64,000 bases of DNA from JAVVHH01 sp964657565 (GTDB lineage Bacteria > Pseudomonadota > Alphaproteobacteria > Acetobacterales > Acetobacteraceae), in assembly GCA_964657565.1 (NCBI GenBank), contig CAZZVQ010000014.1:1-64000 (forward strand), read 5' to 3'. Shown piece by piece: positions 15,618 to 24,442 of the stretch. The first letter of the stretch is position 1, and the number at the start of each line of letters is the position of its first letter. A program made the translations under genes and the position numbers. The notes beneath the pieces are model-generated. The model did not search any database and had not been told where the DNA came from. It was given only the letters and a program-made list of their open reading frames with translations.

Positions 15618-16342
15618 TGGACGGCTTCGACCTGTCCCAAATGCCAGCCCTGGACCGTGCTCGCTTCGAGGTCCCGACCGCGACTTCTCTGCGTGGTCCC
15701 GTGTCCAGCCACATGCCCCGCATCCTGCTGCTGCACGGATCGCTGCGGGCGCGCTCTTACTCGCGCCTTCTGGCCGACGAGGCGGAGCGGCTGATGGTCG
15801 CGATGGGATGCGAGACTCGGCGCTACGACCCGACGGACCTGCCGCTGCCGGACGGGGCCGATCCCTCGCACCCGAAAATCGCCGAGCTGCGCGCACTGTC
15901 ACTGTGGTCCGAGGGGCAGGTCTGGAGCAGCCCCGAGCGGCATGGGACGCTGTCGGGCGTCATGAAGTGCCAGATCGACTGGCTGCCGCTGGAGCAGGGT
16001 GGCGTCCGACCTACCCAGGGCCGCACGCTGGCGGTGATGCAGGTCTCTGGCGGCAGCCAGTCGTTCAACGCCGTGAACGCGATGCGCCTGCTCGGGCGCT
16101 GGATGCGTATGATCACCATCCCCAACCAATCGTCGATTCCCAAGGCCTACGAGCAGTTCGACGAAGCGGGACGGCTGCCTCCGTCGGCGCTGTACGAGCG
16201 GGTCGTGGACGTATGCGAGGAGCTCGTGCGCTTCACCCTGCTCACCCGCGACAACGCGGACCTCCTCGTGGATCGCTACAGCGAGCGCATCGGCAGGGAG
16301 GTCGCGGCCGCGCCCAGCGTCGCCGAAGCCGGCTCAGGGTGA
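15617..16342 (+). CDS. arsH: Organoarsenical oxidase ArsH (NADPH-dependent FMN protein)
   Basis: A 241-residue ArsH. It contains RILLLHGSLRARSYSRLLAD (flavodoxin-like phosphate loop), WSSPERHGTLSGVMKCQIDW, the characteristic PLEQGGVRPTQGRTLAVMQV, and GGSQSFNAVNAMRLLGRWMR. Family members reduce FMN with NADPH and oxidise trivalent methylated or aromatic arsenicals to less toxic pentavalent forms. It follows arsC with TGATG overlap. The enzyme could also protect against organoarsenicals made by the arsL/arsM-like cluster nearby, an inference from co-location. Confidence 0.95.
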   Translation: MDGFDLSQMPALDRARFEVPTATSLRGPVSSHMPRILLLHGSLRARSYSRLLADEAERLMVAMGCETRRYDPTDLPLPDGADPSHPKIAELRALSLWSEGQVWSSPERHGTLSGVMKCQIDWLPLEQGGVRPTQGRTLAVMQVSGGSQSFNAVNAMRLLGRWMRMITIPNQSSIPKAYEQFDEAGRLPPSALYERVVDVCEELVRFTLLTRDNADLLVDRYSERIGREVAAAPSVAEAGSG

Positions 16343-16829
16343 GCGTCGAGCACGGCCGTGCTCGATGGCTGGTCGTCGCCGCCTTGGGCACAGCGCAGAC
16401 CCTGGCGTGGGCCAGCAAGCTACTATCTCCCGGCTGGGCGGCCGACTGCCTCGGCTGGGCTGCGCTGGGCGCTGGCATGGCGCTCGGCTTGTACGACGCG
16501 GCGTTCGCGACGCTCTACGGGCGCGCAGCTTGGGGACCGATCACCGGCATCACGCTGATCGCAGGGCTTTCCAGCACGGTCGGCTGGCCCCTCTCGACGG
16601 TGCTCCTTACGCGCACAGCTGGCGGGCGGCATGTCTCGCGTGGGCCGCAATGCATCTGTTCGTGGGTTTGCCGTTGAACCGGCTGGTCGTGCCGGACGCT
16701 TCAAGAGCCGCCGGTGAGCCGTCGCCAGTCGACGGAGCTGCGGCGGGCGGCCGACGCTCGATGGCACTGCTTGCGTTTGCGTTCGCGGCAACGGAGTCCC
16801 GTACAGGTCGGCCGCAGCCTGGCAGATGA
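16339..16829 (+). pseudogene. Decayed MFS permease of the arsenic island
   Basis: GTG 16339 overlaps the arsH stop (GTGA). The frame reads RWLVVAALGTAQTLAWAS, then a local frameshift, with ASYYLPA visible in another frame, and a large in-frame deletion. It continues as GLYDAAFATLYGRAAWGPIT and GLSSTVGWPL, and shifts frame again near 16600 so that WRAACLAWAAMHLFVGLPLN follows. These are recognisable MFS blocks such as those of permeases found next to arsH. At least two frameshifts and a missing middle make it non-functional. Confidence 0.7.
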
Positions 16830-16924
16830 TGCCGTCGAGACGCGGGCAACAGCCGGCTCCTCGAACCGGCTCCGAGGATCGTCCGGCGGAGCCCTGGCCA
16901 AGGTCCACCCGCCCCGGCACCGTC

Positions 16925-18046
16925 TCAAAGCCTCAGAACGGAATAGAGGACCCAGGCGATCAACGCCGCGCACGGGAGAGTGAGCACCCAGGACGCCACA
17001 ATCGCCGACATCGTGCGGTAGTTCGCCTGTCCCGTCGTGAGGCCGATACCGTAGAGCGAGCCCACAGCCACATGGGTCGTCGACACGGGCAAGCCATTCA
17101 AGCTGGCGGCCAGCACGAGCGCTGCGGTCGACAAATTCGCCGCCAATCCCTGACCCGGGTTCATCGTTGTGATCTTGCGGCTCATTGTCTCCGCGACGCG
17201 ACGCGCGCCCAGCAACCCTCCGGCGGCCATCGCCGCGCCCGCGGTCATGACCGCGTTCGTGGGCGCCAGCCAATGGACGACCAGCAGCACGCCGGCGATC
17301 TTCGGCGTGTCGTTCAAACCGCGCGCAAAGGAAACTAGGCCGGAGCTCGCGAAGAGCCCGATACCGATGATCCGCTGCGCATCGACGCCGATCAAAGACC
17401 CCGAGTACCTCTGCGTGCAACGCGTAACCTCGTAGTCTGCGAACGCCATGAGCGGATCCGGCGAGGCAGACAGGGCGAACGCGCTGCTACCCATCGGAAC
17501 GGGCACCAGATGCTCCTTCACGCCGACGCAGATGCACCATTGCTTCGCCAGCCCCATCCTCCATCGCGCCGCATGGAAGGCCACATAGACGACCGCACCC
17601 AGGGCCACGGCGAGGACGGGGCTGAGCAGGAGGGGGACCACGAAGCTCTTGTCGAGCGCGCCGAGGCTCACGCGATCGAAGCCGTCGGCCCAGCCGGCCC
17701 CGATCAAGGCGCCGAGCAGGCCGTGCGTCGTCGACACCGGAAACCCCAGCCGTGTGGCCAGAACAACGGTGGCCCCGGCCCCTGCGGCGACTGCGAGCAG
17801 GAACGACGGATCGCTCGTCATCGCGTCGGGCACAAGGCCTTTCCCGGAGAACTTCTTGAGCAGCACCTCGGCGAGGAACACGGAGGCGACCGAGCCCGCG
17901 AGAGTCGTGAGCGTTCCCCATGTTATCGAGGTCCGGTAGTCCGCCGTGCCGCTACCGTAGATGCTCGCCACGCCCTTGAAGTTGTCGTTGGCCCCATTCG
18001 AGAAGGCCAGAAAGCACGCAGATGCCAGCAGCAGCGGCAGAATCAT
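16925..18046 (-). CDS. PiT-family inorganic phosphate transporter
   Basis: A 373-residue integral membrane protein of the PiT/PHO4 family, which moves phosphate (and arsenate) with a cation. Both signature repeats are present: SNGANDNFKGVASIYGSG near the N-terminus and ARGLNDTPKIAGVLL in the second half. Each is accompanied by a PVSTTH segment (FPVSTTHGLLGALIGAG and LPVSTTHVAVGSLYG). About ten hydrophobic helices are visible. The ATG at 18046 begins at the first helix; the upstream frame is not protein-like. It lies 53 bases after aioA on the same strand, a setting known in aio clusters, where it may sustain phosphate uptake when As(V) builds up. Confidence 0.88.
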   Translation of the reverse strand: MILPLLLASACFLAFSNGANDNFKGVASIYGSGTADYRTSITWGTLTTLAGSVASVFLAEVLLKKFSGKGLVPDAMTSDPSFLLAVAAGAGATVVLATRLGFPVSTTHGLLGALIGAGWADGFDRVSLGALDKSFVVPLLLSPVLAVALGAVVYVAFHAARWRMGLAKQWCICVGVKEHLVPVPMGSSAFALSASPDPLMAFADYEVTRCTQRYSGSLIGVDAQRIIGIGLFASSGLVSFARGLNDTPKIAGVLLVVHWLAPTNAVMTAGAAMAAGGLLGARRVAETMSRKITTMNPGQGLAANLSTAALVLAASLNGLPVSTTHVAVGSLYGIGLTTGQANYRTMSAIVASWVLTLPCAALIAWVLYSVLRL

Positions 18047-18099
18047 GAGGACGCCTCGTTCGTTGTGCCAGACGCGTGTTTTCGGGCTCGCTTGGGAGT

Positions 18100-20637
18100 T
18101 CAGCCGGCTGCGTATTCCTGCGTCTTGAACGAGAGGTGCCGCACGAGCTCCGGTGCGTCGGCGATCTTCCTGATGCCTGCCCAGGTCTGCTTGTAGTTCG
18201 GTATGATCAGCTCGTTCGTGGCCTTGCTGACAACGTTCCCCACGACGCCCGTGGGATAGGCGAACAGCATGAAAGCCTGCCTCTTTCGAGCGCTGTCGGT
18301 GGGCCACGCCATCGCCTGTGTCGAGCCGTTGTCGTTGAACACCTCCACCAGGTCGCCGGACTTCAGGCCAAGCTCGCTCATGTCGGCCGGGCTGATCTGG
18401 ATGAACGGGAGCGGGAAACGGTCCGTCACGAAGTCGTTCGCCTGATCGAGGTAAGCCGACTGCCAGACGTGATTGGTGCGTCCGTTGTTGATGAGGAACG
18501 GGTACTTGTCCTTCTCGACCTGCTTGCCGTCAGCCATCAGCCCTCGCCACGCGGCGACCGCGAAAACCGCCTTGCCGTCCGGCTTGTTGAACTTGCCGTC
18601 CGCGTACAGACGCTTGGTCCCCTTGATCCGCTGCTCGCCGGACGTCGGAACGACCGGGGTTGGGCGCTCGGTCTGGATGACCTCGTTCCCGCGCAAGGCG
18701 TTATCGCCCTCCAGGCCGGTCGCCGGCTCCTGAAACCCGTTCGTTCCCATCGCTCGAAGCCGCGCGTAGGTCACGAACTCGCCGCCCTTCTCATGGCGGT
18801 GGTAGCCGTCCATGAAGGCGTCCTCCTCGGTCGTCCAGTCGTAGCCCTTGAACCGGTCGGCGGTCGCGTCGTCCCCGGCCTCTCGCCACGAGCGTTCCAG
18901 GCCCTGCGCCAGCTTCGCCACGATCAGGCTGTCAGGCAGGGCGCGGCCGGGCGGATCCATGTAGCGCTCGGTCAGGCGCATGCGCCGCTCGCCGTTCATG
19001 CTGGTCAGGTTACACTCGCCCGACGTCGCCGCCGGAAGCATGACGTGGGCGCAGGAGCCGATGCGCGTGGGCACGATGTCCACGTCGACGACGAACAGCC
19101 CGCCCTGCGCGATGGCATCCATGATCACCTTCACTTGCGCCGGGCGGTCGCCCGCGGGCACGCTGTCCATGGCGGTCTTCACCAGCCCGGTCCGGCGCTG
19201 ATACGCGAGCTTGAACTCCGACGCGTTCAGCGAGGTCTTGAAGTGATCGCAGCCCCAGATGTGGTGGACGCCGCCCTTCCCGCCGATGACGAGCTGGTCG
19301 ACGTATGCGGCGGGCTTGCCGACATGTCCGTCTGGCGGCCGCGAATACCCCTCCTGGTGGCCGCCCATCCGGACGCATCCCCCGCCCGGCCGGCCGATGT
19401 TGCCGGTCGCCAGCGCGACGTTCACGAGCGCCTGGTTGGTGCGGTAGTTGTCGTTGCCCCAGATCAGGCCCTTCTCGTAAGCGAACATCGTGCGGCGGCG
19501 GGCCGCGCTGCCCTTCGGTTCCGCGATCCAGGAAGCTGCCTTTCGGATGTCCGAAGGGTCGAGCCCGGTAATCGCGGCAGCCTCTTCGACGCTCGTCCTG
19601 TTTCCTTCGACCGCCTGATCGAAGCCGCTGGTGCTCGCGTCGATGAAGGTGTGGTCGACCCATCCCTTGGCAGCGACCTCGGTCAGCAGAGCGTTGAACA
19701 GGACCATGTCCGTGCCGGGGTTGACGGCAAGATGCAGGACGCGGTCCTTGCCCGCCTCCGCCTCGCAGGCGGCGACCGTCGGTGTTCGCCTCGGATCGAC
19801 GATCACGATCCTTGCGGGCGCGACAGGCTCGGCACCGAATTCGGACTTCCTCTTGGCCAAGCTGCTCCCACGCAGGTTTGGGACCCAGTGGTTCAGGAAG
19901 TAGTTCGTCTGGGTCTCAAGCGGATTGCAGCCGACCGCGAAGATCGTGTCCGCTAGTTCCGCGTCCTCGTAGCAGTTGTTCAACTCGCCCACGCCCATGT
20001 CGCGGGTGCCGTGGACCTCGGAGTTGTAAGCGGGCCGGTTGTGGATGCGGATGTTCCTGACCTTCATGCTCTCGAAGTAGAGCTTGCCGGTCGCCCAGGT
20101 GTTCTCGTAGCCCCCGCCGGCACCGCCGTGGTCGTAGGCCGAGACCAGCAGGCCGTCCTCGCCCTGCGCTTGCACCACCCGCCGGGTCACCTCGGCGACC
20201 AGACTGATCGCGTCGTCCCAAGACGTCGGCTTGAGGTCGCCGTAGCGCCAGATCATCGGGTCCGTGAGCCGCTGCGCCTGGGTCCCCGTCGTCTGTGAGA
20301 ACGAGTTCTCCCCCATCCTCGATCCGCGGATTGAGCCGAGGCCTGAGTTCACCTCGCAGTTTCGATCCGGCATGATGACGAGATGGACGTCTTGGCCGTC
20401 CTGCTTGACGATGTTGTACATCGACGGGCTGAACCAGCCGATCGCCTCCGCGCCCTGCTGCTTGCTTAGGTCGGCCTCGAAGACATTCTGCGAGGGCTTG
20501 GGACCGCCCTGCTTGTCCACCGGCCACGACACCGCGTGATAGCCGCAGCCGACGATGCAGTAGTGGCAGACCACGTTCTGCACCCTGGCGTCCCGGGGCG
20601 GGATCGGCAGACGGTCGACGTTGCGCTTGTATGCCAT
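18100..20637 (-). CDS. aioA: Arsenite oxidase large subunit AioA (molybdopterin)
   Basis: An 845-residue molybdopterin subunit of arsenite oxidase, which converts As(III) to As(V). The N-terminal CHYCIVGCGYH (C24, C27, C31) holds the [3Fe-4S] cluster. The cofactor-binding regions IHNRPAYNSEVHG, GCNPLETQTNYFLNHW, IVIVDPRRTPTVAA and RPGGGCVRMGGHQEGYSRP are recognisable, as is the terminal LINNGRTNHVWQSAYLDQ. Length agrees with the family (about 820-850). It starts 9 bases after aioB and has no Tat signal of its own, as expected, since AioB carries it. It sits at the end of the organoarsenical gene array. Confidence 0.96.
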   Translation of the reverse strand: MAYKRNVDRLPIPPRDARVQNVVCHYCIVGCGYHAVSWPVDKQGGPKPSQNVFEADLSKQQGAEAIGWFSPSMYNIVKQDGQDVHLVIMPDRNCEVNSGLGSIRGSRMGENSFSQTTGTQAQRLTDPMIWRYGDLKPTSWDDAISLVAEVTRRVVQAQGEDGLLVSAYDHGGAGGGYENTWATGKLYFESMKVRNIRIHNRPAYNSEVHGTRDMGVGELNNCYEDAELADTIFAVGCNPLETQTNYFLNHWVPNLRGSSLAKRKSEFGAEPVAPARIVIVDPRRTPTVAACEAEAGKDRVLHLAVNPGTDMVLFNALLTEVAAKGWVDHTFIDASTSGFDQAVEGNRTSVEEAAAITGLDPSDIRKAASWIAEPKGSAARRRTMFAYEKGLIWGNDNYRTNQALVNVALATGNIGRPGGGCVRMGGHQEGYSRPPDGHVGKPAAYVDQLVIGGKGGVHHIWGCDHFKTSLNASEFKLAYQRRTGLVKTAMDSVPAGDRPAQVKVIMDAIAQGGLFVVDVDIVPTRIGSCAHVMLPAATSGECNLTSMNGERRMRLTERYMDPPGRALPDSLIVAKLAQGLERSWREAGDDATADRFKGYDWTTEEDAFMDGYHRHEKGGEFVTYARLRAMGTNGFQEPATGLEGDNALRGNEVIQTERPTPVVPTSGEQRIKGTKRLYADGKFNKPDGKAVFAVAAWRGLMADGKQVEKDKYPFLINNGRTNHVWQSAYLDQANDFVTDRFPLPFIQISPADMSELGLKSGDLVEVFNDNGSTQAMAWPTDSARKRQAFMLFAYPTGVVGNVVSKATNELIIPNYKQTWAGIRKIADAPELVRHLSFKTQEYAAG

Positions 20638-20646
20638 GAGTGCGCC

Positions 20647-21180
20647 CTACCCGGCTGAGGTGAGAACGTTGGACAGACGGCCGTAGAGCAGCTCGTCGAC
20701 ACCTTCGGCGTAGATGTCGTTCCCCTGCAACCGAAGGCGGAACTGGGGCAGGTTCTGCGTCGCGTGGCCCCAGATCTGCAGGCCGCCTTTCTCCACGTCG
20801 AAGCGGCTGTAGTGGCCGGGGCAGTTCAGCGTCCGGTCCTCCGCGTTGTAGGCCAGGGGAATGCCCTTGTGCGGGCACATCGTGCTGAACGCGACGAGGT
20901 CGCCGTCAGGTCCCGCGCCACCTTCCACTCTCGCGCCGAACTTGATCAGAACGCCGGGGCTGTCGTCGTCCGGATAGAAGATCTGGACCGGCTCGTTGAT
21001 CTTCACTTTGGACAGCACTGCGATTTTCGCGACCGGGTAGGCGACCCGAGCGAGCGCAGGGGCGGCCTGCGCCGATGACGTCGGCAGAGCCGCAGCGGCC
21101 GTCGCCCCGGCCAACCCTGCGGCTGTGCGCGCGAAGAAGGACCGGCGACCGACGTCGACGAGTTTCTCACAGTGGGTCAC
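20647..21180 (-). CDS. aioB: Arsenite oxidase small Rieske subunit AioB
   Basis: A 177-residue Rieske protein with a twin-arginine signal (GRRSFFARTAAGLAGA, cleavage after SSAQA), so the AioAB complex is exported folded to the periplasm. Cluster ligands are in MCPHKG (C102, H104) and CPGHYSRFD (C120, H123). The only other cysteine is C4 in the signal, so the disulfide known from the Alcaligenes protein is absent, as in rhizobial homologues. It uses a GTG start at 21180. No aioXSR regulators are found in the window. Confidence 0.93.
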   Translation of the reverse strand: MTHCEKLVDVGRRSFFARTAAGLAGATAAAALPTSSAQAAPALARVAYPVAKIAVLSKVKINEPVQIFYPDDDSPGVLIKFGARVEGGAGPDGDLVAFSTMCPHKGIPLAYNAEDRTLNCPGHYSRFDVEKGGLQIWGHATQNLPQFRLRLQGNDIYAEGVDELLYGRLSNVLTSAG

Positions 21181-21212
21181 TAGCTAGGCGCTCCTCGAAA
21201 GGGTTGAACAGG

Positions 21213-22535
21213 TCATCGGCAGCACAGCGAGTTCTCGCGCTTGATCTCGGCGGCAGCCCGTGCGGAGACCTCGGGAGGCGCCTCGACCATGAGGTCGCAG
21301 AACCATCTGCCAAGCGAAGAGAGGTCGGCCTCGATCGAACGCCCGTTTTCGCCGGCGATGACGAACTCCGCGATGTGATCGCAGCACCAGGTGGCTGAAG
21401 ACAGCACCTGCCCGACGCCGACGTTCACGGCGACGTCGCGGACCTTGCCTGCGGACACGTCGGGCATCGCAGACAGCATCGTGCCGTGCCGCGGCGGCAC
21501 GCCGATCCATCCCAGAAGCTCGGAAGGAATGAGGCCTAGCCGGTCTCGAGACAGCCTCGGCCACTCAAGCTCCAGGCCGCATGAAGCTCGGGCGACCGCC
21601 TGGTTCAGGTCGATCCCGAAGGCGTGCCGAAGCGTCCGATGGATGCAGCCGCCAGCGGGACGGCTGGCGATCTCGCAGAGCACGAGCTCGTCCTGCGGCG
21701 TGTGGAAGACCTCGCAGTGGAACGCCATGACCGGGGCCGGGGGCATCGCCGCCAACACGTTCGCCGCGAAGTCCCTGAGTTGAGCCGTCAGCGGATCGTC
21801 GATCGGCAGCAGCCAGCTTCCGTGGAGCTTCGAGTCCTGGTACGAGAGGCCGGCTCCCATGTAGCGCGCGGGCCAAACGAACTCGATCCGCCCGTCCACG
21901 ACCAAGCCGTCGACGTGGAAGAACTCGCCTTCGACGAAGCGCTCCACGAGGGTCCGCGCAAGCCCTTGGAAGTCGAAGAGCGCGTCGGAATGGTCCATGA
22001 TCAAGGAGCCGAGCTGCTCTTCGTCGCGCACGATCTCGGTGCCGTTCCCGCCGCTGCCGCTGCGAGGCTTGACGACGACAGGGAACCCGTGGCGCTTCAC
22101 GAACGCCTGCAGATCGAGCGGCGACGAGACGGTCGCGTACGCCGCCACCGGAATGCCGGCCGCCGCCGCGCGCTCCTTCATGGTCAGCTTGTCTCTGAAG
22201 GCGATGGCACCGGCCGTCGTCTGGCCGGCGATCCCGAAGGCCTCGCGCAGCTGCGCCGCACGGACCAGGTCGAACTCGGTGGGGCCGAGCACCACATCGA
22301 ACGGGTTCTCGGCGTGCAGCTCGATCGCCAAGGCCTCCACCAGCGGGCTGCTGTTGAAGTCGGCGAGGAGGTAGACCTCCTTGAAGCAATCGGCAGCGCC
22401 GTTGGCCAGCTCGGCGTCCTCGTCGCGCGCCGGGTCGCCCGCCGCGATGACAACGGCCTCCACCTCGCCCGGTTCGAACCACCCGTCACCTACGCGAAGC
22501 GACATCCGGCGCGAGTCGATGATCAGGACTCTCAT
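21213..22535 (-). CDS. ATP-grasp ligase of the organoarsenical cluster
   Basis: A 440-residue ATP-grasp enzyme. The fold is shown by FPVVVKPRSGSGGNGTEIV (phosphate-binding hairpin), LVERFVEGEFFHVDGLVV and the Mg-binding strand LVLCEIASRPAGGCIHR. Such enzymes form C-N bonds between a carboxylate, activated as acyl phosphate, and an amine, in peptide and antibiotic assembly. It begins inside the ABC transporter stop (4-bp overlap) and is followed by aioB 32 bases on. The C-terminus NSLCCR carries a vicinal cysteine pair shared in style with other cluster proteins. A likely role is joining an arsenical amino acid to another unit; this is inference. Confidence 0.85.
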   Translation of the reverse strand: MRVLIIDSRRMSLRVGDGWFEPGEVEAVVIAAGDPARDEDAELANGAADCFKEVYLLADFNSSPLVEALAIELHAENPFDVVLGPTEFDLVRAAQLREAFGIAGQTTAGAIAFRDKLTMKERAAAAGIPVAAYATVSSPLDLQAFVKRHGFPVVVKPRSGSGGNGTEIVRDEEQLGSLIMDHSDALFDFQGLARTLVERFVEGEFFHVDGLVVDGRIEFVWPARYMGAGLSYQDSKLHGSWLLPIDDPLTAQLRDFAANVLAAMPPAPVMAFHCEVFHTPQDELVLCEIASRPAGGCIHRTLRHAFGIDLNQAVARASCGLELEWPRLSRDRLGLIPSELLGWIGVPPRHGTMLSAMPDVSAGKVRDVAVNVGVGQVLSSATWCCDHIAEFVIAGENGRSIEADLSSLGRWFCDLMVEAPPEVSARAAAEIKRENSLCCR

Positions 22536-24373
22536 GCTGCTTTTGTCTCCAGATCGGCGTGAAGCTGTTCGGACGTCTGGCTGTCATCAGATCGGGCGGA
22601 CTGCTGCTGCCGGCGCCACATCGTGGCGTAGTCACCTCCGGCTGCCACAAGCTGCGCGTGCCGCCCTTGCTCGATCACCTTCCCGTTCTTCAGAACGATG
22701 ATCTGATCGGCGTCCACGATTGTGGAGAGCCGGTGTGCGATAATGAGTGTCGTGCGGCCGCGCGTCAGGCGGCGCAGGGTGTCCATGATGTCCTGCTCCG
22801 TGACGGAATCCAGCGACGACGTCGCTTCGTCGAGCAGCAGGATCGGGGGGTTCTTGAGTATGACGCGGGCGATCGCCACGCGCTGGCGCTCTCCCCCGGA
22901 GATCTTGAGGCCGCGTTCGCCGACGCTCACCTGGTCGCCTTGCGGCAGGCCAGCCACCAGCTTGCGCAGGCGAGACCCATCGATCGCAGCTTCGACGTCG
23001 GCGGGATCGGCTCCCGGCCGGCCGAACTCGATGTTGAACCGGAGCGACTCATTGAAGAGGATGGTGTCCTGCGATACCAGTCCGATGCTGCCGCGCAGCG
23101 AGGATTGGGTGACGGCGCGGATATCCTGTCCGTCGACGGTGATCCTGCCGCTGTTCGGGTCATAGAAGCGCAGCAACAGCCGCCCGAGGGTCGTCTTTCC
23201 CGCGCCGCTCTCGCCGACGATCGCGACGGTTGTGCCTGGGCGTATGTCGAAGGACACGCCGTCCAGGATCTGAACGCCGTTCGAGTGGGTGAACGACAGG
23301 TCCTCGAAGCGCACCGCCCCCTCGCTCACGATCAGCGGCTTGGCGCCCGGCGCGTCGGTGACCGCGGGCGTGCTCCCGAGCGTTGAGAGAAGGCTCGCGA
23401 TATCAATCACGCCCTGGCGGATCTGCCGGTAGGTGAAGCCAAGCATGTTCAGGGGCTGGAAGAGCTGCAGCAGATAGGTGCTGACCATCACGAAGGCGCC
23501 GACGGTCATGGCGCCGCGCGCCAGGCCGCTGGCTGCCATCATCAGGATGATCGAGAGGCCAGTGCTGATGATGAGGCCCTGGCCGACGTTGACGAGAGAG
23601 AGGCTGACGACGCTGCGGACCGACGAGTTCTCGTATGCCTCGAGCGCTTCGCGGTAGCGCCGGCTTGCGAAGTCCAGGTTGTTGAAGCAGATCGTGCTCT
23701 CGAAGTTCAGCAGGCCATCCACGGCGATCGCCTTGGAGCGGTCGAAGTCGCTGTTCATCACTTTTCGGAACTTGATCCTCCACTCGGTGACGATCAGCGA
23801 GAAGGCAACGTAGACGACGACCGTCACGATCGTGACTGCCGCGAACCACGGGCTCAGAAGGCTCCAGAGCACGGCGATGACCATCGCGATCTCCACGAGC
23901 GTCGGCAGCGCGCTGAACAGGAGGTAGTCAGTCACCTGCCGTACGCCGGTGACGCCCCGGGAGATGCGCTCTGTCAGACCGCCCACCTTCTGATCGAGCA
24001 GGTAGCCCGGGCCCTGCGCGTGCATGTCCTCGAAGGCGCGCACCGCTAGGTCTCTCGTCGCGGTGCGAGCGGCCTTCACGAGGAGGACCTCTCTGGCCTC
24101 GTTCATCCAGCTGACGATGAGGCGGGAAAACCCGTATAGGAGGATGAGCGCCACCGGTATCCCGATGGTGGCAGCCCTGCCTTCAGAAACGGAGTCCACG
24201 AGGCGCTTGAACAGCACCGGCACGTACACGTTCGCGACACGCGCCAGCAGGAGACACGCGAGAGCCGCGACGAGCCTGACGCGGCCCGGCCACGGCTGGC
24301 GGATGAACAGCAGCCGCAGGACCTCCTTCAAGGAGGGCCATATCTGCAGGGCCGAGTCTTTGGTCTGCGCCAT
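22532..24373 (-). CDS. ABC exporter, fused membrane and ATPase domains
   Basis: A 613-residue half-transporter of the exporter class. Residues 20-330 form a six-helix membrane domain; residues 360-590 form the ATPase with Walker A VGESGAGKTT, signature ISGGERQRVAIAR, Walker B ILLLDEATSSLDS and H-loop IIAHRLSTI. It resembles Atm1/HMT1-type exporters of thiol-conjugated or metal-linked substrates. The ATG at 24373 is preferred to a TTG two codons earlier. Placed between the ATP-grasp and transglutaminase-like genes, it most likely exports the cluster product or a glutathione-arsenic conjugate, giving producer immunity. Confidence 0.9.
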   Translation of the reverse strand: MAQTKDSALQIWPSLKEVLRLLFIRQPWPGRVRLVAALACLLLARVANVYVPVLFKRLVDSVSEGRAATIGIPVALILLYGFSRLIVSWMNEAREVLLVKAARTATRDLAVRAFEDMHAQGPGYLLDQKVGGLTERISRGVTGVRQVTDYLLFSALPTLVEIAMVIAVLWSLLSPWFAAVTIVTVVVYVAFSLIVTEWRIKFRKVMNSDFDRSKAIAVDGLLNFESTICFNNLDFASRRYREALEAYENSSVRSVVSLSLVNVGQGLIISTGLSIILMMAASGLARGAMTVGAFVMVSTYLLQLFQPLNMLGFTYRQIRQGVIDIASLLSTLGSTPAVTDAPGAKPLIVSEGAVRFEDLSFTHSNGVQILDGVSFDIRPGTTVAIVGESGAGKTTLGRLLLRFYDPNSGRITVDGQDIRAVTQSSLRGSIGLVSQDTILFNESLRFNIEFGRPGADPADVEAAIDGSRLRKLVAGLPQGDQVSVGERGLKISGGERQRVAIARVILKNPPILLLDEATSSLDSVTEQDIMDTLRRLTRGRTTLIIAHRLSTIVDADQIIVLKNGKVIEQGRHAQLVAAGGDYATMWRRQQQSARSDDSQTSEQLHADLETKAA

Positions 24374-24442
24374 GATCAAGGAGACTTCCAGCTAGATGCG
24401 CGGACGCCGGCGCTGTCGACGGTTCCGCCAAACGCGCGTCAG

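Noticed and set aside
18047..18307. An 87-residue N-terminal extension of the phosphate transporter
   Set aside because: It overlaps the end of aioA in another frame and reads as low-complexity Arg/His sequence. Transporter helices start at 18046.
18076..19956. A 626-codon plus-strand frame opposite aioA
   Set aside because: It is an antisense shadow caused by high GC. The minus strand encodes an unmistakable AioA.
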